In this document: positions 8,232 to 17,039 of the stretch, piece by piece | Numbering within the stretch: position 1 is the first letter of the stretch | Layout: every line of letters begins with the position of its first letter | Assembly (NCBI GenBank): GCA_016210745.1 | Contig: JACQTO010000207.1 | Span: 1-64,000, forward strand | From: Betaproteobacteria bacterium | GTDB taxonomy: Bacteria; Pseudomonadota; Gammaproteobacteria; Burkholderiales; SG8-39 | Direction: 5' to 3' | DNA: 64,000 nt | The notes under the pieces: model-generated | Seen by the model: only the letters and a program-made list of their open reading frames with translations | Told to the model about the DNA's origin: nothing | The model's database searches: none | Program-made: the position numbers and the translations under genes

Positions 8232-9452
8232 ATGCCCGCAGTCCAGCCGAGGGCGAGACACGCGCACCCGGCGGTAGTGCTGAAGCCCGGGCGCGAGAAG
8301 TCGCTTCTGCGCCGCCATCCTTGGATCTTCTCCGGTGCGATCGGCGCCGTCGCTGATGATCTGCAATCGGGCGATAGCGTGGAAGTGCGCTCCAGCCAAG
8401 GCCAATTCTTGGCTTGGGCGGCATACAGCCCGACGTCGCAGATTCGCTGCCGCGTATGGAGCTTCGAAAAGGCGGAAGTGCCCGGCCCGGAACTGTTTCG
8501 CCGCCGATTGCAGACGGCGTTCAGTCTGCGCCGTGCGCTGCTGCCGGCGGCAGCGGTCGATGCGCTGCGATTGGTACACGGGGAATCCGACGGTTTGCCC
8601 GGGCTCGTCGTCGATCGTTATGCGGACACGCTGGTGGTGCAAATTCTCGCTGCCGGCTGCGAACGTTGGCGCGCTGCGCTGGTTGAACTGCTTGGCGAAC
8701 TGAGCGGTTGCGCGCAGATCTACGAGCGCTCCGACACGGAAACACGCGAACTGGAAGGATTGCCCAGGCGCGCGGGACCCCTGTCGGGCGCGGCGCCGTC
8801 CGGCCCTGTGGAAATCACCGAGTATGGCCTGCATTTCTTGATCGATCCGGCGAGCGGCCAAAAGACGGGTTTTTTTCTCGACCAGCGTGCCAACCGCCAG
8901 CGCATCCGCGCGCTTTTCGCCGAGCGCGAGGTGCTCGACTGCTTTTGCTACAGCGGCGGCTTTTCGCTGGCAGCGCTCGCGGGAGGCGCGCGCAGTGTCG
9001 TATCGGTCGACAGTTCGGCCTCCGCACTGGCGCTCGCGCAGCGCAATCTGCTGGCGAGCGGACTCGAAGCCGCGCGAGTTTCCTGGATCGAGGCGGACGT
9101 GTTCCGTTTTCTGCGCGAGATGCACGCCAAGGGGCGCAACTTCGATGCGATCGTGCTCGATCCTCCCAAGTTCGCCCCGACGCAGCGGCACGCGCAGGCT
9201 GCCTCGCGTGCTTACAAGGACATAAACCTGTTTGCATTCAAGCTTCTTCGGCCCGGCGGGCTGCTGGCGACTTTCTCCTGCTCGGGGGGCGTCTCGGCCG
9301 ACCTGTTCCAGAAAATCGTTGCCGGGGCGGCTGCCGATGCGGCTGTCTCGGCCAGCATTCTCGAGCGCTTTCAAGCCGCATCGGATCACCCTTTGCTGCT
9401 CGAATTTCCCGAGGGCGAATACCTGAAGGGACTGCTCCTGAGGCGCAACTGA
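8232..9452 (+). CDS. rlmI: 23S rRNA (cytosine-5)-methyltransferase, RlmI type
   Basis: 406 residues. A PUA domain at the N-terminus (KPGREKSLLRRHPWIFSGAI) is followed by an RlmI/EEHFD-like middle part (VHGESDGLPGLVVDRY, SGQKTGFFLDQR) and a Rossmann methyltransferase (VLDCFCYSGGFSLAA; catalytic-region DPPKFAP). The family methylates 23S rRNA at C1962 (E. coli numbering). I use the ATG at 8232; a GTG at 8184 that overlaps the xerC stop is possible but gives no extra conserved sequence. Likely co-transcribed with xerC. Confidence 0.88.
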   Translation: MPAVQPRARHAHPAVVLKPGREKSLLRRHPWIFSGAIGAVADDLQSGDSVEVRSSQGQFLAWAAYSPTSQIRCRVWSFEKAEVPGPELFRRRLQTAFSLRRALLPAAAVDALRLVHGESDGLPGLVVDRYADTLVVQILAAGCERWRAALVELLGELSGCAQIYERSDTETRELEGLPRRAGPLSGAAPSGPVEITEYGLHFLIDPASGQKTGFFLDQRANRQRIRALFAEREVLDCFCYSGGFSLAALAGGARSVVSVDSSASALALAQRNLLASGLEAARVSWIEADVFRFLREMHAKGRNFDAIVLDPPKFAPTQRHAQAASRAYKDINLFAFKLLRPGGLLATFSCSGGVSADLFQKIVAGAAADAAVSASILERFQAASDHPLLLEFPEGEYLKGLLLRRN

Positions 9453-9513
9453 GCCAGGCGTTCAACGCAACTGTGTTGCAATTGCAGCTTGGGGACGCTA
9501 CCATAATCGCCCC

Positions 9514-9936
9514 ATGACCGCGAACGGCACGCTCGAGTCTGCGCGCGAACGCATTCGCGCAACGGGCGAACGATTGACCGCGCCTAGGGTGCGGGTATTG
9601 GAGGCTTTGCTCGCGGCGGGGGAGGCGCGCTCGCATCAGGAAATTGAAAAGGCGCTCGGCGCTGCCCGGATCGACCGAGTGACGCTGTACCGCGTCCTTG
9701 AGTGGCTGGTCAGCAAGGGGTTGGCGCATAGAATTGCCGGTTCGGACCGAATCTGGAGGTTCTCGATAGCCGGTGAGGCCCACCCCAGCCATGCGCATTT
9801 CCAGTGCAGGCGCTGCGGCAAAGTATTGTGCTTGGATGAGACGTCGGCGCGCAGGATAGCAATGCAACTGCCGCGCGGATGCCGTCCCGAACGCGTGGAG
9901 TTAACGGTGACCGGCCTTTGCGCCGAGTGCCCTTGA
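9514..9936 (+). CDS. Fur/Zur-family metal-responsive repressor
   Basis: 140 residues. A winged-helix N-terminal domain (ERLTAPRVRVLEALLAAG, SHQEIEKAL, RVTLYRVLEWLVSKGL) is followed by the Fur dimerisation domain with HPSHAHFQCRRCGKV and a C-terminal CAECP, which give the two CXXC pairs of the structural zinc site. It is the first gene of a block containing zinc transport genes, so Zur is more likely than Fur, but the sensing-site ligands do not settle it. A 5-bp inverted repeat GCAAC-TGT-GTTGC (9467-9479) lies upstream and could be autoregulatory; it does not match a Zur box I know. Confidence 0.85.
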   Translation: MTANGTLESARERIRATGERLTAPRVRVLEALLAAGEARSHQEIEKALGAARIDRVTLYRVLEWLVSKGLAHRIAGSDRIWRFSIAGEAHPSHAHFQCRRCGKVLCLDETSARRIAMQLPRGCRPERVELTVTGLCAECP

Positions 9937-9951
9937 ATTGGTGCGAACGTG

Positions 9952-10359
9952 ATGGAATATAGATCGAGGTGGGACCGGCTGGGCATCGCTCTATCGCTGA
10001 TTTGCCTGGCGCACTGCCTGCTGCTTCCGGTGGCTTTGGTGGCGCTGCCCTTGTTCGCGGTGCAATGGCTCCAGGAGGGCACCGTTCATGTGCTGATGGC
10101 CCTCATGTTGGCGCCGGTGGCTGCGCTTGCTCTGGTGCCGGGCCTCAAGCTGCATCGCAGCTGGGGAGTCGCCGGCGCAATGGCAGCGGGGCTCGGGCTG
10201 ATCTCCACAGCAGCTTTCGCCGGCGAGGGAACGGTGGCGCACGAGTGGACCATCGCCCTCACCGTCGCGGGGGGTGCGCTCCTGGTGGCGGCGCATTTCG
10301 TCAATTTGAGGCTCTGCCGCAGTTGTCCGGCCTGCGCCTCGCACCATGATTCGCGCTGA
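9952..10359 (+). CDS. MerC-domain membrane protein
   Basis: 135 residues with four predicted membrane helices. The first carries the MerC-type motif CLAHCLLLP, with two cysteines spaced for metal binding. The C-terminus has a Cys/His tail (CRSCPACASHH). MerC-like proteins transport or sense divalent metals, originally mercuric ion. In this locus, directly after a Fur/Zur regulator, a role in zinc or related metal handling is the natural inference. The ATG at 9952 is chosen; a GTG immediately upstream is the alternative. Confidence 0.8.
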   Translation: MEYRSRWDRLGIALSLICLAHCLLLPVALVALPLFAVQWLQEGTVHVLMALMLAPVAALALVPGLKLHRSWGVAGAMAAGLGLISTAAFAGEGTVAHEWTIALTVAGGALLVAAHFVNLRLCRSCPACASHHDSR

Positions 10360-10477
10360 GGTGCAGGACGAGAATTTGGTTTTGCCGGCCCCCGGTGCCA
10401 GGGAGCAGGAATCGAATACGCCTGAGCGGTGTTAATAGCAACTAGGCTGTGCGAGGAACTAGTTAGGATCTTGAGCG

Positions 10478-11212
10478 ATGCCCAGTGCAAGCGCATTGAA
10501 AACGAAAGCGGTTAGAGGCGGCGCTGGCGCGTCCAAACACCCGCGCTCGGCAAAGAACGCGAAACCGGCCCCGTCGCGCAAGACGGTGGCCGGGCGCAAG
10601 CCGGTGGCCGTACGCAAGCCGGGCAAGCCGGCCAGCGTCAAGAAGGCTGCGCGCGCTAACCCAGGAAAGAGGAACGCCGCCAGAAGCGTAGCCGTTGCAG
10701 CCACGCCAGTACCCCGGCCAGTCGAATCCGCGCGCAAGGCGGGGCAGATTGGCGGCAGCAATGCGGCTGCATCGGTGGCCGCGGCGCGAAACCAAGAGAG
10801 GTACGCCGGCCTGACAGAAGCCGATCTGTTGCGCGCACCCCCTGCGCAGTATATGAGCCCTGAACAGATCGCGTTTTTCCGCGAAAGGCTGCGCGCCATG
10901 CAGCGCGAGTTGCTGCAGAAAGCCGATATCACCTCGGAACATCTGCGCGAACACGATATCGAGCCCGATCCAACCGACCAGGCGACCATCGAGGAGGAGT
11001 ACGCGCTCGAGCTGCGCGCGCGCGATCGCGAACGCAAACTGCTGAAAAAAATCGAGCAGGCCTTGCGCCGCATCGAGGACGGCAGCTACGGCTACTGTGA
11101 AGAAACCGGCGATGCGATCGGCATTGCGCGGCTGCTGGCGCGGCCCACGGCTACGCTCACGATCGAGGCGCAATCGCGGCGGGAACTCAAGCAGAAGCTC
11201 TACGGGGATTGA
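10478..11212 (+). CDS. dksA: DksA-type RNA polymerase-binding regulator, Cys-poor form
   Basis: 244 residues. The C-terminal ~140 residues are DksA: coiled coil (MSPEQIAFFRERLRAMQRELLQ), acidic loop DPTDQATIEEEYALELRARDRE, and a C-terminal globular end with CEETGDAIGIARLLARP and ATLTIEAQ. Of the four zinc-finger cysteines only the first remains, giving the zinc-independent form known from Pseudomonas DksA2 and common in alpha- and betaproteobacteria. The first ~105 residues are an unusual Ala/Lys/Pro/Arg-rich, probably disordered extension, where standard DksA has about 150 residues in total. It binds in the RNA polymerase secondary channel with ppGpp. Location inside the metal locus suggests use when zinc is scarce. 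Confidence 0.9.
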   Translation: MPSASALKTKAVRGGAGASKHPRSAKNAKPAPSRKTVAGRKPVAVRKPGKPASVKKAARANPGKRNAARSVAVAATPVPRPVESARKAGQIGGSNAAASVAAARNQERYAGLTEADLLRAPPAQYMSPEQIAFFRERLRAMQRELLQKADITSEHLREHDIEPDPTDQATIEEEYALELRARDRERKLLKKIEQALRRIEDGSYGYCEETGDAIGIARLLARPTATLTIEAQSRRELKQKLYGD

Positions 11213-11560
11213 ATGACGATGCCAAGCAGCGTGCGCCGCAAGGGTAGGCAGCGCCGCGTTGCGTTGTTTGTCTTTCTGGTTTTTGCACTGCTGTTTTCGC
11301 AGGCCGCCGCGCAACTGGACGCGCTGTCGCACGTTGCCCTCGAACTGGCAAAGATCGAGCACGGCGACAAGAATATTCCACCGCTGCACCCGGCCGAGCA
11401 AGATATCCCGTTCCAAGCCGTCGCCAGCGCGCTGCCGATCCTGGCGCTTGCTTTCGAGCCGCCTCGGGTCGATGTGCAGGTGGCCGTTGAATTTCTCGTT
11501 TCGCATCCGCGACCGCCGCGAATTGCGTTCGATTCGCGCGCTCCCCCGTTACTGTCCTAG
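11213..11560 (+). CDS. Small membrane-anchored protein of unknown function
   Basis: 115 residues starting directly at the dksA stop, so coupled to it. A basic N-terminus (VRRKGRQRR) is followed by one hydrophobic segment (VALFVFLVFALLFSQAAA) that could be a signal peptide. The remainder is short, with His/Glu-containing stretches (LELAKIEHGDKNIPPLHP) and a terminal RAPPLLS. It vaguely recalls small DUF2946-type proteins of metal loci, but I do not recognise the family with confidence. Conservation of position with dksA and the downstream porin would support a metal-related role. Confidence 0.55.
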   Translation: MTMPSSVRRKGRQRRVALFVFLVFALLFSQAAAQLDALSHVALELAKIEHGDKNIPPLHPAEQDIPFQAVASALPILALAFEPPRVDVQVAVEFLVSHPRPPRIAFDSRAPPLLS

Positions 11561-11663
11561 CTCTCGAAGTTCAAGCTTCCACCTCGTCGTTTAAGCGAAG
11601 TGGAGGATTTGCGGGCCGCTTTGTCACCTGCCCGCAGCAAATCAAACTTATGGAGCAAGGATC

Positions 11664-13088
11664 ATGGGCAGAAGAACCGTCACGGCACTCGTGGTTTCGG
11701 CGGCGCTTAGCTGGTCGCACGCCGCAAATGCGGCCTCCGGGGATGACCTAAAGGAACTGCGAGAGCAGGTCAGGCAATTAAGGGAGCAGTACGAGAAGAG
11801 AATTGAAGCGCTGGAGAAGCGGTTGCAGCGGGCTGAAGCGGCCGCGGGAAAGACCGAAGCTGCCGCGAGCAAGGCGGAAAGCGCGGCAACCCAGGCTGCG
11901 GTGCAGGCGAGCGGCCGGCCGAGGGGGGAAAACGTGTTCAACCCGGGCATCTCGCTGATTCTGAACGGCACCTACGGCAATCTCTCGCAAGATCCGAACA
12001 ACTACCGCATCAACGGATTTGCACCGACGCTCGGGGAGGTCAACCCACCGTCCCGAGGCGCGAGCCTTGGCGAGTCGGAGCTGAATCTCTCGGCGAATAT
12101 CGACCATAACCTCCGCGGTACCGCAATCTTCGCGCTGGCGCCAGACGACACCGTGGCGGTGGAGGAGGCATTCATTCAGACGCTCTCGCTGCAGCAGGGC
12201 TTCACGCTCAAGGCGGGCCGGTTCTTTTCCGGCGTCGGCTATCTCAATGAAATTCACGCACACGCCTGGGATTTCACTGATGCGCCGCTCGCCAACAAGG
12301 TTTTTCTGGGCAACCGATTGGGCGAGGACGGGGTGCAGCTGCGCTGGGTGGCCCCCACCGAGACTTATATCGATTTTGGGCTGGAACTGGGTCGCGGGCG
12401 GCAGTTTCCCGCGGCGCCTGCGGGTGGGCGTAACAAAAACGGCTTCGGTTCGGCGAACTTCTTCACCCATGTCGGCGGGGATATCGGCGCCAGCACGGCC
12501 TGGCAGTTGGGCCTTTCCTACTTGCGCACTTCGCCGCAGGAGCGCACCTACGATGATCTCGATTCCGCCGGCGCCACGGTCACCAACAGCTTCAGCGGCA
12601 AGGCTCGCCTGTGGGCTCTGAGCGGCGTGCTCAAGTGGGCGCCCAACGGCAATTCGTCCTACAACAGCTTCAAGCTGCAGGGCGAGTATTTCCGCCGCAA
12701 CGAACGGGGCACGCTGACGTATGACACGCTTGCGGCTTCTTTCGGAACTCAGGGCAATGGGCTGAGCGCGCGCCAGTCGGGCTGGTATGTGCAAGGCGTA
12801 TATCAATTCATGCCGCAATGGCGGCTGGGTTACCGCTACGACCGTCTCGACGCGGGTACGACCCGCATTGGCCTGGTGGATTCCGGCGCGTTGACCGCCG
12901 CTGACTTTCCGATGCTGGCCGGCTATAACCCGACCCGCAACACGCTCATGACCGACTGGAGCCCGAGCGAGTTCAGCCGCATCCGGCTCCAGTTCGCACG
13001 CGACACCTCGCGCCGGGGCGCGACCGACAATCAGGTCTTCCTCCAATTCATCACAAGCATGGGCGCGCATGGCGCGCACAAGTTCTGA
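11664..13088 (+). CDS. Coiled-coil outer-membrane porin of the metal locus
   Basis: 474 residues. A signal peptide (cleavage after SHAANA) is followed by a coiled coil at about 27-80 (LREQVRQLREQYEKRIEALEKRLQ) and a long beta-rich region with alternating aromatic segments typical of a porin barrel (FTLKAGRFFSGVGYLNEIHAHAWDF, WYVQGVYQFMPQWRLGYRY). The last residues, after the strand NQVFLQFITSMG, carry His (HGAHKF). It is not a TonB receptor: no plug domain and no TonB box are seen. ZnuA follows 11 bp later, so passive zinc entry across the outer membrane is a reasonable inference. A ribosome site GAGCAAGG precedes the ATG. Confidence 0.75.
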   Translation: MGRRTVTALVVSAALSWSHAANAASGDDLKELREQVRQLREQYEKRIEALEKRLQRAEAAAGKTEAAASKAESAATQAAVQASGRPRGENVFNPGISLILNGTYGNLSQDPNNYRINGFAPTLGEVNPPSRGASLGESELNLSANIDHNLRGTAIFALAPDDTVAVEEAFIQTLSLQQGFTLKAGRFFSGVGYLNEIHAHAWDFTDAPLANKVFLGNRLGEDGVQLRWVAPTETYIDFGLELGRGRQFPAAPAGGRNKNGFGSANFFTHVGGDIGASTAWQLGLSYLRTSPQERTYDDLDSAGATVTNSFSGKARLWALSGVLKWAPNGNSSYNSFKLQGEYFRRNERGTLTYDTLAASFGTQGNGLSARQSGWYVQGVYQFMPQWRLGYRYDRLDAGTTRIGLVDSGALTAADFPMLAGYNPTRNTLMTDWSPSEFSRIRLQFARDTSRRGATDNQVFLQFITSMGAHGAHKF

Positions 13089-13099
13089 GGCGGCGAACA

Positions 13100-14005
13100 A
13101 TGAAACGGATCTCGACACTGCTTGTCACTGTCTGTTTGGTCGGGCTCGCTGCGCCGACCGCCGCCGCGCTCAATGTGTTCACCTGCCAGTCCGAATGGGC
13201 GTCGCTGGTACGCGAAATCGCCGGCGACAAGGCCGCAGTGAGTTCGGCGACCACCGCGGCGCAGGATTCGCATCGGGTGGAGGCGCGGCCCAGCCTGATC
13301 GCGCGCATGCGCAGCGCGGATCTGGTCGTGTGCACCGGTTCGGATTTGGAAATCGGCTGGCTGCCGGTGCTGCTGAGCCAGGCGGGCAATGCCAGAGTCC
13401 AGCCCGGCAACCCTGGCTACCTGGAAGCGTCGCAGTACGTTGCGCGAATCGAGATTCCGGCAACGATCGATCGCTCTCACGGCGACATTCATCCCGGCGG
13501 CAATCCTCACATCCATACCGATCCGCGAAATATCGCCAAGGTTGCCGAAGCCTTGATCGAGCGGCTGACACAACTGGATGCGGCGAATGCGCCGACCTAT
13601 CGCTCGCGCGGCAAGTCGTTCCTGGCGCGCTGGCGATCGGCCATTCAGCGATGGGAGCAGCAGGCAGCACCGCTCAGGGGCGTGCCGATCGTTGTCTATC
13701 ACAAGGACTGGTCGTACTTCATCAAATGGCTCGGTTTGCGCGAAGTCGGAAGCCTAGAGCCCAAGCCCGGGATCCCACCGACCTCTGCTTACCTCGCCGA
13801 GCTGGTTGGCCGCATGCAGCGCGAGCCGGCAAAAATCATCATCTACGCCGCATACAACAGCCCGAAACCCGCGCAATTCCTTGCCGAGCGCACCAGGATT
13901 CCGGAAGTCATGCTGCCCTTTACCGTCGGCGGCAGCGAAGCAGCCAAAGACCTGTTCGGACTGTTCGATGACACCATGGCACGCTTGCTCGCGGTGGTGA
14001 AATGA
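13100..14005 (+). CDS. znuA: Zinc ABC transporter substrate-binding protein
   Basis: 301 residues, cluster A-I metal-binding protein of the periplasm. A signal peptide (MKRISTLLVTVCLVGLAAPTA) precedes a mature start ALNVFTCQSEW. Probable metal ligands are His in DSHRVEARPSL, His in NPHIHTDPRN and a C-terminal acidic residue; the His-rich stretch HGDIHPGGNPHIH stands where ZnuA proteins have their metal-chelating loop. The stop overlaps the permease start (ATGA). Specificity for zinc over manganese is inferred from the Fur/Zur and DksA context. Confidence 0.88.
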   Translation: MKRISTLLVTVCLVGLAAPTAAALNVFTCQSEWASLVREIAGDKAAVSSATTAAQDSHRVEARPSLIARMRSADLVVCTGSDLEIGWLPVLLSQAGNARVQPGNPGYLEASQYVARIEIPATIDRSHGDIHPGGNPHIHTDPRNIAKVAEALIERLTQLDAANAPTYRSRGKSFLARWRSAIQRWEQQAAPLRGVPIVVYHKDWSYFIKWLGLREVGSLEPKPGIPPTSAYLAELVGRMQREPAKIIIYAAYNSPKPAQFLAERTRIPEVMLPFTVGGSEAAKDLFGLFDDTMARLLAVVK

Positions 14006-14784
14006 ATTTCGACACCGTGCAATTTGGAATTTTTCTGCCGGCCCTGGTCGCGGGGCTGCTGGTGACGGCTACACACGTGCCGCTCGGAATGCAGGTGCTC
14101 GCTCGTGGCATCGTGTTTATCGACCTTGCGGTGGCGCAAACCGCGGGTTTGGGGGTCATCATCGCCGATTCGATCGGATTCGAGCCTCAGGGAGCAGCGG
14201 TGCAGTTTGCCGCGCTCGCCTCGGCTTTGGTGTGCTCATTGGCCATGACTTGGACCGAGAAGCGCTGGCCGGAGGCTCAGGAGGCAATCATCGGTGTCGT
14301 GTTCGTGCTGGCGGCCTGCGCGGCGGTCCTGCTGCTTGCCGGCAATCCGCATGGGGGCGAGCACCTGAGGGAATTGCTGGTGGGACAGATACTTTGGGCG
14401 AGCATGGCTTGGCTTCCCTGGGTGGGGGCGGCCTACGCCGTGATTCTCGTGATTTGGTTCGGCGCTGGCGAAAGACTGGGCCGTGCCGGCTTTTATGCCC
14501 TGTTCGCGGTGGCCGTGACGATATCGGTGCAGCTGGTGGGACTGTACTTGGTATTCGCGACGCTGATCATTCCGGCGCTTGCGACCCGCGTGTTCGGCAG
14601 GGCGCGCCTTAGCGTCGCCTATGCGATCGGCGCGCTCGGATATATCGGCGGATTGCTCATTTCGGTCTGGGCGGACTTGCCGCCCGGGGCGCTGATTCCC
14701 TGGACCATGGCCGGGTTCGGGTTTGCGCTGGGAACGATCGCATCGTGTTTCGCGAGGAGCCAGGACCGTCTACCTGCAGGATGA
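14002..14784 (+). CDS. znuB: Zinc/manganese-type ABC transporter permease
   Basis: 260 residues with about seven membrane helices, ABC-3 family. Recognisable stretches are VPLGMQVLARGIVFIDLAVAQ at about 27-47, with the family's permease loop, and GLYLVFATLIIPALATR. It is coupled to znuA by a 4-base overlap. No ATPase gene lies within the locus, so this pair must borrow a ZnuC encoded elsewhere. The gene ends 193 bp before hslV. Confidence 0.88.
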   Translation: MNFDTVQFGIFLPALVAGLLVTATHVPLGMQVLARGIVFIDLAVAQTAGLGVIIADSIGFEPQGAAVQFAALASALVCSLAMTWTEKRWPEAQEAIIGVVFVLAACAAVLLLAGNPHGGEHLRELLVGQILWASMAWLPWVGAAYAVILVIWFGAGERLGRAGFYALFAVAVTISVQLVGLYLVFATLIIPALATRVFGRARLSVAYAIGALGYIGGLLISVWADLPPGALIPWTMAGFGFALGTIASCFARSQDRLPAG

Positions 14785-14922
14785 CGCAGCTGTTTGCATG
14801 GCTGGCGTTCGGCGTGTTACAAGAATGCCTGCCTGCGCATATTGCAGCCGGCCTTTGATGTCGATAGGCCGACGCCATGGCGCGGGGATGGGGTTCGTGC
14901 CCCGACATTCGGCGGCACCTGA

Positions 14923-14950
14923 CTTGAATTCGGGATTTGCACCCCCAGTT
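14923..14950 (+). promoter_or_regulatory. Sigma-32 heat-shock promoter of hslVU
   Basis: CTTGAAT (14923-14929), 13-base spacer, CCCCAGTT (14943-14950), against the sigma-32 consensus CTTGAAA-N13-15-CCCCATNT. It lies 28 bp before the hslV start codon. The early leader can form a CCCAG / CTGGG hairpin (14944-14960). The leader has no clear Shine-Dalgarno sequence. Confidence 0.75.
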
Positions 14951-14977
14951 TGAAGCTGGGCCCTTTACCACCGATCT

Positions 14978-15535
14978 ATGGAACAGTTCCACGGCACTAC
15001 TATCGTTTCCGTTCGCCGTCACGGGAAGGTTGCCCTTGGCGGGGATGGCCAGGTGACCCTGGGCCACATCGTGATCAAGGCGAGCGCGCGCAAAGTTCGG
15101 CGGCTCTATCACGACCAAATTCTTGCTGGATTCGCCGGCGGGACCGCGGATGCCTTCACGCTGTTCGAGCGTTTCGAGGCGAAGCTGGAGAAACACCAGG
15201 GCAACCTGGTTCGCTCGGCGGTGGAACTCGCCAAGGATTGGCGCACCGATCGCATTCTGCGCCGTCTGGAGGCCATGCTGGCGGTCGCCGACCGCGAATC
15301 CTCGCTCATCATCACCGGAATCGGCGACGTGCTCGAGCCCGAACAGGGCCTGATCGCAATCGGCAGCGGTGGACCGTATGCGCAGTCAGCGGCGCGCGCG
15401 CTGCTTGAAAACACGGAGCTAGACGCCGAGACCATGGTGCGCAAGTCCCTTGCCATCGCGGCGGACCTATGCATCTACACCAACCAGAATCTCGTGGTCG
15501 AAGTACTCGATCCGGCGCCGAAAGCGCAAGAGTGA
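14978..15535 (+). CDS. hslV: ATP-dependent protease HslVU, peptidase subunit
   Basis: 185 residues, the proteasome-like dodecameric peptidase that works with HslU in the cytoplasm. The N-terminal nucleophile Thr is in [19 protein letters not shown] (mature TTIVSV). Other signatures are [29 protein letters not shown] and [15 protein letters not shown]. The ATG at 14978 gives MEQFHGTT, the usual betaproteobacterial start. Sigma-32 promoter immediately upstream; hslU begins 69 bp downstream. Confidence 0.97.
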   Translation: MEQFHGTTIVSVRRHGKVALGGDGQVTLGHIVIKASARKVRRLYHDQILAGFAGGTADAFTLFERFEAKLEKHQGNLVRSAVELAKDWRTDRILRRLEAMLAVADRESSLIITGIGDVLEPEQGLIAIGSGGPYAQSAARALLENTELDAETMVRKSLAIAADLCIYTNQNLVVEVLDPAPKAQE

Positions 15536-15604
15536 GAAGAAAGCTCTTCTCGCCAGACGGCAGCTCATTTCTGTTCTTTACAGCCCACTTTTGACCTGAC
15601 TCGC

Positions 15605-16966
15605 ATGATGTCTCCGATGACTCCGCAGGAAATCGTCCACGAATTGGACAAGCACATCATCGGGCAGGATCGCGCCAAGCGCTCGGTGGCAATCGCACTG
15701 CGAAACCGCTGGCGCCGGCAGCAGGTCGAGGAACCCCTGCGCCAGGAAATCACACCGAAAAACATTCTGATGATCGGACCGACGGGAGTGGGCAAGACCG
15801 AAATCGCGCGGCGGCTGGCCAAGCTTGCAGACGCGCCGTTCATCAAGGTCGAGGCAACCAAGTTCACCGAAGTGGGCTATGTCGGACGCGACGTCGATAC
15901 CATCGTACGCGACCTGGTTGAAACCAGCATCAAGGACACACGCGAAGCGGCAAAGAGAAAGGTGCGCACACGCGCCGAGGACGCGGCCGAGGAGCGGGTG
16001 CTCGACGTGCTGTTGCCGCCGGCACGCAGTGCGGGTGCGTTCGAGGCGCGTGAGATCGGATTCCACAGCAGCGGCGAAACCCCGGAGGAGTCCGCCGCGC
16101 GGCAGAAATTCAGGAAGAAGCTCCGCGAAGGCGAACTCGACGATAAGGAAATCGAGATCGAGGTCTCGGCGCCGCAGGCGCAAATGGAGATTTTGGCACC
16201 GCCGGGAATGGAAGAATTGACGCAGCAGATCCAGGGCATGTTCCAGAATCTCGGGGGTGCGCGCAAGAAGCTGCGCAAGATGAAGATCCGCGAGGCCATG
16301 AAACTTCTCACCGAAGAGGAGGCGGGGCGTCTGATCAACGAGGAAGACCTGCGCGCCAGGGCGCTTGCCAACGTCGAGCAGAACGGGATCGTGTTCCTCG
16401 ATGAGATCGACAAGATCGCATCGAGGAGCGAGACCGCGGGGGCGGACGTGTCGCGCCAAGGCGTGCAGCGCGATTTGCTGCCGCTGGTAGAGGGTACTTC
16501 GGTCTCGACCAAGTACGGCATTATCAAGACCGACCATATCCTGTTCATCGCCAGCGGCGCATTTCACTTCGCCAAGCCCTCTGACCTGATTCCGGAGTTG
16601 CAGGGGCGATTTCCGATTCGCGTCGAGCTCGATTCACTCTCGGTTTCGGATTTCGAGCGTATCCTCACCCAGACCGACGCTTGCCTGACGCTCCAGTACC
16701 AGGCGCTGCTGAGAACTGAGGACGTGCACATCTCCTTCACCCCCGAGGGCATTCGGCGTCTGGCCGAGATCGCTTTTCTGGTCAACGAAAAAACCGAGAA
16801 CATAGGCGCGCGCAGGCTGTACACGGTTATGGAGAAATTGCTCGAAGAGATCTCTTTTGAGGCCGGGCGGCGCACACAGCAGTCGGTCGAGATCGACGCG
16901 CTCTACGTCGATGCGAGGCTGAAGGACCTTGCCGGCAGCGAGGACCTGGCGCGCTACGTGTTGTAG
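15605..16966 (+). CDS. hslU: ATP-dependent protease HslVU, AAA+ unfoldase subunit
   Basis: 453 residues. Starts [20 protein letters not shown]; Walker [10 protein letters not shown], pore motif GYVGRD, inserted I domain (about 110-240), Walker [13 protein letters not shown] and the C-terminal [21 protein letters not shown] that docks into HslV. The first of three in-frame ATGs (15605, 15608, 15617) is used; none has a strong ribosome site. Forms a hexamer that unfolds substrates for HslV. Confidence 0.97.
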   Translation: MMSPMTPQEIVHELDKHIIGQDRAKRSVAIALRNRWRRQQVEEPLRQEITPKNILMIGPTGVGKTEIARRLAKLADAPFIKVEATKFTEVGYVGRDVDTIVRDLVETSIKDTREAAKRKVRTRAEDAAEERVLDVLLPPARSAGAFEAREIGFHSSGETPEESAARQKFRKKLREGELDDKEIEIEVSAPQAQMEILAPPGMEELTQQIQGMFQNLGGARKKLRKMKIREAMKLLTEEEAGRLINEEDLRARALANVEQNGIVFLDEIDKIASRSETAGADVSRQGVQRDLLPLVEGTSVSTKYGIIKTDHILFIASGAFHFAKPSDLIPELQGRFPIRVELDSLSVSDFERILTQTDACLTLQYQALLRTEDVHISFTPEGIRRLAEIAFLVNEKTENIGARRLYTVMEKLLEEISFEAGRRTQQSVEIDALYVDARLKDLAGSEDLARYVL

Positions 16967-17039
16967 GCCGGCCTGGGCCGGCGCTACGCGCCGCTCCCCG
17001 CATGCCGTCTTGTTGCTGCAACAGCGAGAGGAAGCGAAC

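Noticed and set aside
8151-9389. A 412-codon minus-strand frame across rlmI
   Set aside because: Antisense shadow of the methyltransferase; composition is Arg/Gln-rich and there are no domain signatures.
9460-9513. A Zur box upstream of the Fur/Zur-family gene
   Set aside because: Only a short inverted repeat (GCAAC-TGT-GTTGC) is present; it does not match a Zur consensus well enough to call.
11778-13118. A 446-codon minus-strand frame across the porin
   Set aside because: Antisense shadow; the plus-strand frame has a signal peptide, ribosome site and porin pattern.
14881-14990. A tRNA-like pattern on the minus strand (CCCAG-CTTCAAA-CTGGG, anticodon-like TCA as in tRNA-Sec)
   Set aside because: No acceptor stem or T-arm with TTCGA can be formed around it. 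The same bases are better explained as the sigma-32 promoter and early leader of hslVU.
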